From Drosophila pseudoobscura (lineage: Eukaryota; Arthropoda; Insecta; Diptera; Drosophilidae), in contig NC_046683.1 of NCBI RefSeq assembly GCF_009870125.1, positions 63,627,869 to 63,691,868 on the forward strand: a DNA stretch of 64,000 nt. The letters are read 5' to 3'. A program made the position numbers and the translations under genes. Positions 60,901-64,000 of the stretch are shown here, one piece after another; position 1 is the first letter of the stretch; each line of letters starts with the position of its first letter. The notes under the pieces were generated by a model. It was not told the origin of the DNA and searched no databases. It was given only the letters and a program-made list of their open reading frames with translations.

Positions 60901-63747
60901 TAAAAGTTCTTTGTATTTTTGATGATGATGAAACACTAGAATCTTCAGATATAAGCAGATGTATAAACACATCAATGCACAATTGATCTTTGAAATCCCT
61001 TCTATTCCCAAAGATCTTTAAACTGAAGATCTATCAATGATTTGTGATCACTGGTACAGAGTTTGTGCTGGCCTGACAGGTCTTTGTGTGATTCTAGAGC
61101 TCTACAAATGAAGACCCTCCATAATATTTGATAGTTCTTGTAGTAAGGAACATATTTCTAAGTTCTTTAAGATTTTTGTGTATTTCCGATGAAGGTCCAA
61201 ATCTTTGACAAGGCATATTAAAGGCATATATTCTAAGGATTCCCAGCCGATCTTTGTATACACGTTTTCCGCGATCTTTGTGTTCTAAAGATCTTAAAAA
61301 CTCTCACTGAAATACGAGTATCTATTTGAATGAAAACATACCACACAAAGGATCTCCTCTGCTGACTTCTCGTTTGGTTAGTAGAATGCCAAATATTCGT
61401 TTTATTTCATTCATGAATGTATGAATGAATGATTCATAGTTTTCTTTATGCCACTTGCATCAACAGAGCCATCAATTTTATCCTCTCATCATATAGAACA
61501 AATTTAGTATTCTCCTCGTCCTACAGCCTCCTCATCTGCCCCCCAGACCCCCCATTCCCTCACCCGCCACGGCTGTCTGTCTACTCCTCCTCCTGTGGCA
61601 CTCCTCGTTCTTTCTCCTGCTCATCCTCCCTCCTGTTCTATCATTTATATCATAAATATTGCCCCCCACTGGCGTATATGATTTCGTTGCTCTCATAAAA
61701 GACGAAAATTGCCAGAGCTACTCACAGCACAGCACATCACAGCAGCAGCAGCAGCGGCAGCAGCGCAATGTTGAAAGAAAAAATTGTGTGGAAATGGAAA
61801 TAAATTAACACATTTAATGAAAATTTTTGTCGAAGAACATTCGAAAGGAGAAGGAGAAAGCAGGAGAGAGGAAGAGTCGGCAGGCACCAGCCAGCAGGCA
61901 GCAGAAGGCAGTCGTTGTCGAAAGAGGAAGACGGTCGTCGAACGGGGCGTATGAGTAATCAACGACAGGAAATGGTGACAAATGCGCCCCCACCCTATGC
62001 CTATGGCCCCCCCCCCCTTCCCGCCACTCTCCATTCTGAGAGTGTGTATGTGTGAGTGTGTAAATGTGTTGTAGCTATTTGCACCGATAGCAACAAGCCA
62101 AAAAAATTAAAAAAAAAAAATATTAAGATGGGAAAACTAGCTTTAAAGAACCGAAGATTTTGATACCCTGGAATAGCGACGATTGCTATGGCTATAGAAT
62201 GTCTTTTAATCCATGAAAATAGTGTTTCATTCCATAGAAAATGGGAAATTTTTCTATTGTTTTAACCGATTTCTAAATGAATATCCATAGAAGCACAAAG
62301 AAAATAGAAAAGTTTCAAAAGTATCTGCAATCCAACGATTTTTTGGAAATAAAACCATTTCTCTTGCAAAAACTTGGCAATCGAGTCGTTTTTTCTATGA
62401 AATTATAAGATTTAGTAATCAGATGTTTGAGGATATTATCTTTAGAAGTTTCAAGATATATTGATCGGATCTTCCCTTTTTTTGCTAAAAATAATGAATC
62501 CATATATAGTGTCTTTGCCTTCTCGCAACGCATAATACCCTCTCTCTGTTGAAGGGCATCAAAATTTCAATAATTTATTTGGTTTGAATGAAATACGAAC
62601 GCGCGGCAACAGCGACAGCGACAGCGACGTGGCCGCCATTGGGGCGCCCACAGGAAACGCTCAGGCGGCAGCGGCGTTGGCAACAGTTTCCTGTGCGGCG
62701 GCAGCTCTTGTTGCTGTTGCTGTTGCTGTTGCCGTTGAGTGCAAACGGGTTACGACAACAAACATGTTACAATTTGGTTCAATGACTTTGTTAGGCCATC
62801 GAGATAGGAGCCCCCCGAATGCACAGAGAGAAAACAGGTAGGCGATCCAACGCCAAAAGTGGAGAACTATTCAAGAACAGATGGGAAATGTAGAACAACT
62901 AAAAGAAAACCTTTAAGAAATACTTTCGGAGGGAAATCTATAGATGCTATACCAATTTAAAGTTTTAGTTGTCACGATCTTAATGATTTTTTGTATTTAG
63001 TCAGGAAATAGCCTTCCTCAAAAGCCTACAAAATATGAGCGCTATATCGTATGAAATGTAAAACATTATAGTTTTCTCCCAGTGCACAAGTGGAGTCGGC
63101 TCTTGGGTGTTATCTAAACCCCACCCCACGAAAAAAGAGACTTCCCAGAGCACAGAACTATCCCACCCACCCACAACTGGAGATGGGAAGGGGGGGATGG
63201 GGTCTGTTTATCTGTTGTGGTATTGAGGAAGTGCCTGCCTGGCCCGGCCCGGCCCGGTCTGGCCACACATGAAACTTGGGCCAGATGTGGGCTGATAAGA
63301 CACTCCCCAGTTGCCCATCCCCCAGACCCTATTCTACCTTTTGTTGTTGTTGTTGTTTTCTTTTTTTGGCAAATGCTTAACGTGAAGCTATTTTATGGCT
63401 GGGAGGGCATACCAAATGAGCTGGCGAACGCGACTTATCAGCGATTCAATGAATGACATGCGGAAGTCCCCCGCCGCCGCCGCCGCCGCCTTAACCTTCA
63501 ACGCCCCCTAGCCAGCCCGAGGCGTGCCTCTTTCATTTAGCAAAGAAACACTTTCACAATTTCTCTTTCTCTCTTTTGCTTGCAGTTCGTGGACATTGGC
63601 ATCGTGACTTCCATTGAATCGAATCACAAGAACATTGATTCCGCACGAAAGGGCCAAGAGATCTGCATCAAGATCGAGCCCATACCCGGCGAATCGCCCA
63701 AGATGTTTGGCCGACACTTTGAGGCCGAGGACATGCTCGTGAGCAAG
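30965..63747 (+). CDS. eIF5B: eIF5B, translation initiation GTPase (3' end beyond the window)
   Basis: Coding exons are 30,965-31,035, 31,123-32,372, 32,434-33,841, 33,902-34,034, 44,595-44,671, 47,609-47,804, 49,380-49,487 and 63,586-63,747. All phases agree, giving 1,135 codons; about 40 more residues lie outside. The ATG opens [13 protein letters not shown]. Residues ~20-580 are a Lys/Glu/Asp-rich low-complexity arm, as usual in eukaryotes. The GTPase domain follows: G1 GHVDTGKT (588-595), switch-I Thr615 in [10 protein letters not shown]3 DTPGHESF with catalytic His656, and G4 NKVD (706-709). Domain II, the alpha/beta/alpha domain III ([11 protein letters not shown]) and the beta-barrel domain IV ([15 protein letters not shown]) come next. 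The protein joins 40S and 60S subunits by GTP hydrolysis. Two introns are very large: 34,035-44,594 and 49,488-63,585. A possible cassette exon at 44,790-44,822 would add 11 residues. Confidence 0.95.
34249..34320 (+). tRNA. tRNA:Glu-CTC: tRNA-Glu (anticodon CTC)
   Basis: The 72-nt sequence folds as a complete cloverleaf. The acceptor stem pairs TCCCATA with TATGGGA. The D-arm contains TAGTGGTTAGGA (A box). The anticodon stem is CCCGG/CCGGG with loop CTCTCAC, giving anticodon CTC. The T-arm contains GGTTCAATTCC (B box). A T-run starting about 15 bp downstream provides the Pol III terminator. It lies in the same orientation as eIF5B, about 215 bp inside intron 4, and has no intron itself. Confidence 0.96.
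34336..34346 (+). terminator. Pol III T-run terminator of tRNA-Glu
   Basis: A run of about eight T residues, preceded by CTTC, follows the tRNA 3' end by some 17 bp. Confidence 0.7.
35561..35604. repeat. Palindromic (CATA)n/(TATG)n repeat
   Basis: Two tetranucleotide runs, ACATACAT... and ATGTATGT..., meet at a CATATG centre. They form a near-perfect inverted repeat of about 20 bp per arm that could extrude as a cruciform or hairpin. Confidence 0.8.
36350..36897. repeat. Minisatellite, four copies of a 136-bp unit
   Basis: The landmark GAGACACTG recurs at 36,355, 36,491, 36,627 and 36,763, exactly 136 bp apart. Each unit contains TGATGAGCCCCAGTCCCAGT, an ACACAGGGACGGTT block and ends ATGTTTCTATATTCT. 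Copies differ at only a few positions, so the array is young. No open frame is conserved across copies. Confidence 0.95.
37199..37252. repeat. GACT/GGCT tetranucleotide repeat
   Basis: About twelve imperfect copies of the tetranucleotide GACT, with GGCT and GATT variants. Confidence 0.8.
38040..38112. repeat. CCCTA/CCCTG pentanucleotide repeat
   Basis: Imperfect CCTGT and CCTGC units give way to about eight uninterrupted CCCTA units and a final CCCTC. It is telomere-like in appearance only; flies lack such telomeric repeats. Confidence 0.8.
39613..39980. repeat. Two-copy tandem duplication, ~174-bp unit
   Basis: The block from GCTTGATCAGAAAGAATCGA through GGATGATTATCCCCGAAAG occurs at 39,613-39,786 and again at 39,787-39,980. 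The second copy has two short insertions (near 39,825 and 39,855). Otherwise the copies differ at few positions. Confidence 0.92.
41303..41535. promoter_or_regulatory. Cluster of CGATA/TATCG words (possible BEAF-32/DREF sites)
   Basis: In about 230 bp there are ten CGAT words. Six of these are CGATA, and three TATCG words occur as well, including TATCGATAA near 41,370. Clustered CGATA is the known binding pattern of the insulator protein BEAF-32, and TATCGATA is also bound by DREF. The cluster is intronic, far from any start site that I can see. Confidence 0.5.
43444..43714. promoter_or_regulatory. Four GGCAACnCTG-like motifs in 270 bp
   Basis: GTGGCAACCCTG (43,444), GTGGCAACACTG (43,571), CGGCAACCC (43,598) and GTGGCAACGCTG (43,701) recur in one orientation. 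Two more, TGGCAACCC and TGGCAACTT, lie near 45,310 and 45,335. The word resembles Ohler motif 8 (GGCARCGSYSS). The spacer is AT-rich. Confidence 0.4.
44790..44822 (+). CDS. eIF5B: Candidate 33-nt cassette exon of eIF5B
   Basis: Between eIF5B exons 5 and 6, a 33-nt segment is bounded by CTATCAG and CA/GTAAGT. It begins and ends in the same phase as its neighbours. Read in the eIF5B frame it adds [11 protein letters not shown] between EHEAQ and YATILAF with no stop, so inclusion or skipping both preserve the reading frame. The position corresponds to the junction between domain II and domain III of the protein. No cDNA evidence is available here. Confidence 0.55.
44823..47608 (+). other. eIF5B intron before exon 6, simple-sequence rich
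   Basis: Contains the GTATCT-rich region (listed separately) and CA, GA and GAATTC-containing short repeats. I see no gene in it. Confidence 0.7.
46125..46430. repeat. Degenerate GTATCT-rich repeat, pyrimidine-biased
   Basis: About 300 bp of the plus strand is strongly pyrimidine-rich and built of loose units combining GTATCT, TAGCTCTTGAAA and CTCTCC. Unit length varies from about 30 to 50 bp. It may be a decayed minisatellite. Confidence 0.6.
47805..49379 (+). other. eIF5B intron between exons 6 and 7
   Basis: Splice ends are CGG/GTAAGT and CTTTTAG. I see no gene or recognisable element beyond short CA and CT repeats. Confidence 0.75.
52919..52972. repeat. GTCC/GTCT tetranucleotide repeat
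   Basis: Thirteen or so imperfect GTCC/GTCT units in tandem. Confidence 0.8.
55829..55900. repeat. GTC trinucleotide repeat
   Basis: Imperfect (GTC/GTT)n of about 70 bp, strand-asymmetric. Confidence 0.8.
59158..59607. promoter_or_regulatory. Cluster of eight CAACACTG-like words
   Basis: TAACACTG (59,159), CAACACTG (59,189), CAACACTA (59,325), CAGCACTG (59,409), CAACACTG (59,439), CAACACTT (59,532), CAACAGTG (59,561) and CAACACTG (59,600) all run in one orientation within 450 bp of otherwise A+T-rich DNA, often preceded by TTTCC or TTTGTC. Function unknown. Confidence 0.4.
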
Positions 63748-64000
63748 GTAAGTCGATCGGTTCTGAGTGGATTGAAGTGCTTGAGGGCCACTTGAGGATC
63801 CCGGATCTCTTCTTCTGCGCAGCAATAAATTTAATTTCGATTGAACATTCAGGAGCGGAAAAGTCTACTTAGAACTTGAGATACGATTGGAGTGCATTTG
63901 TCGGGAAGTCACTCCTAATAGCAATAATATCACTTGATAAATCAGAATGTCACGTGGAAGATAGTAGGAATATCGATGAATCGAATGATACGTGGGGGCT

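Larger units (their letters stand above)
49488..63585 (+). other. Last visible eIF5B intron (14.1 kb)
   Basis: Splice ends are GAG/GTAAGT and TTGCTTGCAG. The intron holds many simple repeats (TGGCATCGCA-like near 50.2 kb, GGTCTCT near 51.5 kb, GTCC near 52.95 kb, TA near 53.47 kb, GTC near 55.85 kb, GGCTG near 58.19 kb, GGCCC near 63.25 kb and CCG near 63.47 kb). It also has a CAACACTG cluster and three dispersed ~32-bp elements. No nested gene or RNA gene was recognised. Confidence 0.8.

Noticed and set aside
1-64000. CRISPR arrays, bacterial-type operons, full-length transposons
   Set aside because: The window is insect nuclear DNA. No spaced palindromic repeats, no reverse transcriptase or transposase frame, and no long terminal repeats were seen.

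Overview
The window is animal nuclear DNA from a fly, almost certainly a Drosophila. The evidence is short introns of about 55-70 bp beside introns of 10-14 kb, DRE (TATCGATA) and Motif-1-like promoter elements, dense CA, CAG and GAATG simple repeats, and recognisable insect orthologues. The set CycJ, armitage and eIF5B suggests Muller element D (melanogaster 3L, band 63E); that placement is from memory. The abundance of simple repeats would fit an obscura-group fly, but I cannot prove the species.

Layout. From 1 to about 13.1 kb there is no recognisable complete gene. A seven-codon minus-strand start exon at 13.15 kb and an alanine-rich minus-strand exon at the left edge are in the same phase and may belong to one gene with a 13-kb intron. 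At 14.4 kb is a two-exon, 49-residue gene resembling TOM5 of the mitochondrial import pore. At 15.6-18.2 kb is a nucleotide-sugar/triose-phosphate-type transporter (SLC35C2-like).

From 18,221 to 26,533 lies a head-to-tail array of three units of about 2.77 kb. Each carries a complete four-exon Cyclin J gene on the minus strand plus the 3' end of armitage. The array runs directly into an armitage locus (26.3-29.4 kb, minus) that is plainly decayed: several frameshifts, at least one in-frame stop, a deletion, loss of the Walker A lysine and an altered DExx box. This array with its ruined neighbour is the most unusual part of the window. The middle unit looks like a crossover hybrid of the outer two.

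From 30.5 kb to beyond the right edge is eIF5B (plus strand). Eight constitutive coding exons are visible, plus a probable 33-nt cassette exon; the last coding exon lies outside the window. Its 10.5-kb fourth intron contains a tRNA-Glu(CTC) gene, a 4 x 136-bp minisatellite, a 174-bp duplication, a CGATA cluster and a GGCAAC cluster. Its 14-kb last visible intron contains further motif clusters and simple repeats but no recognisable gene.

Functionally, the window mixes housekeeping genes (protein import, Golgi transport, translation initiation, a tRNA) with two germline genes, CycJ and armitage. The first of these is amplified and the second is broken.
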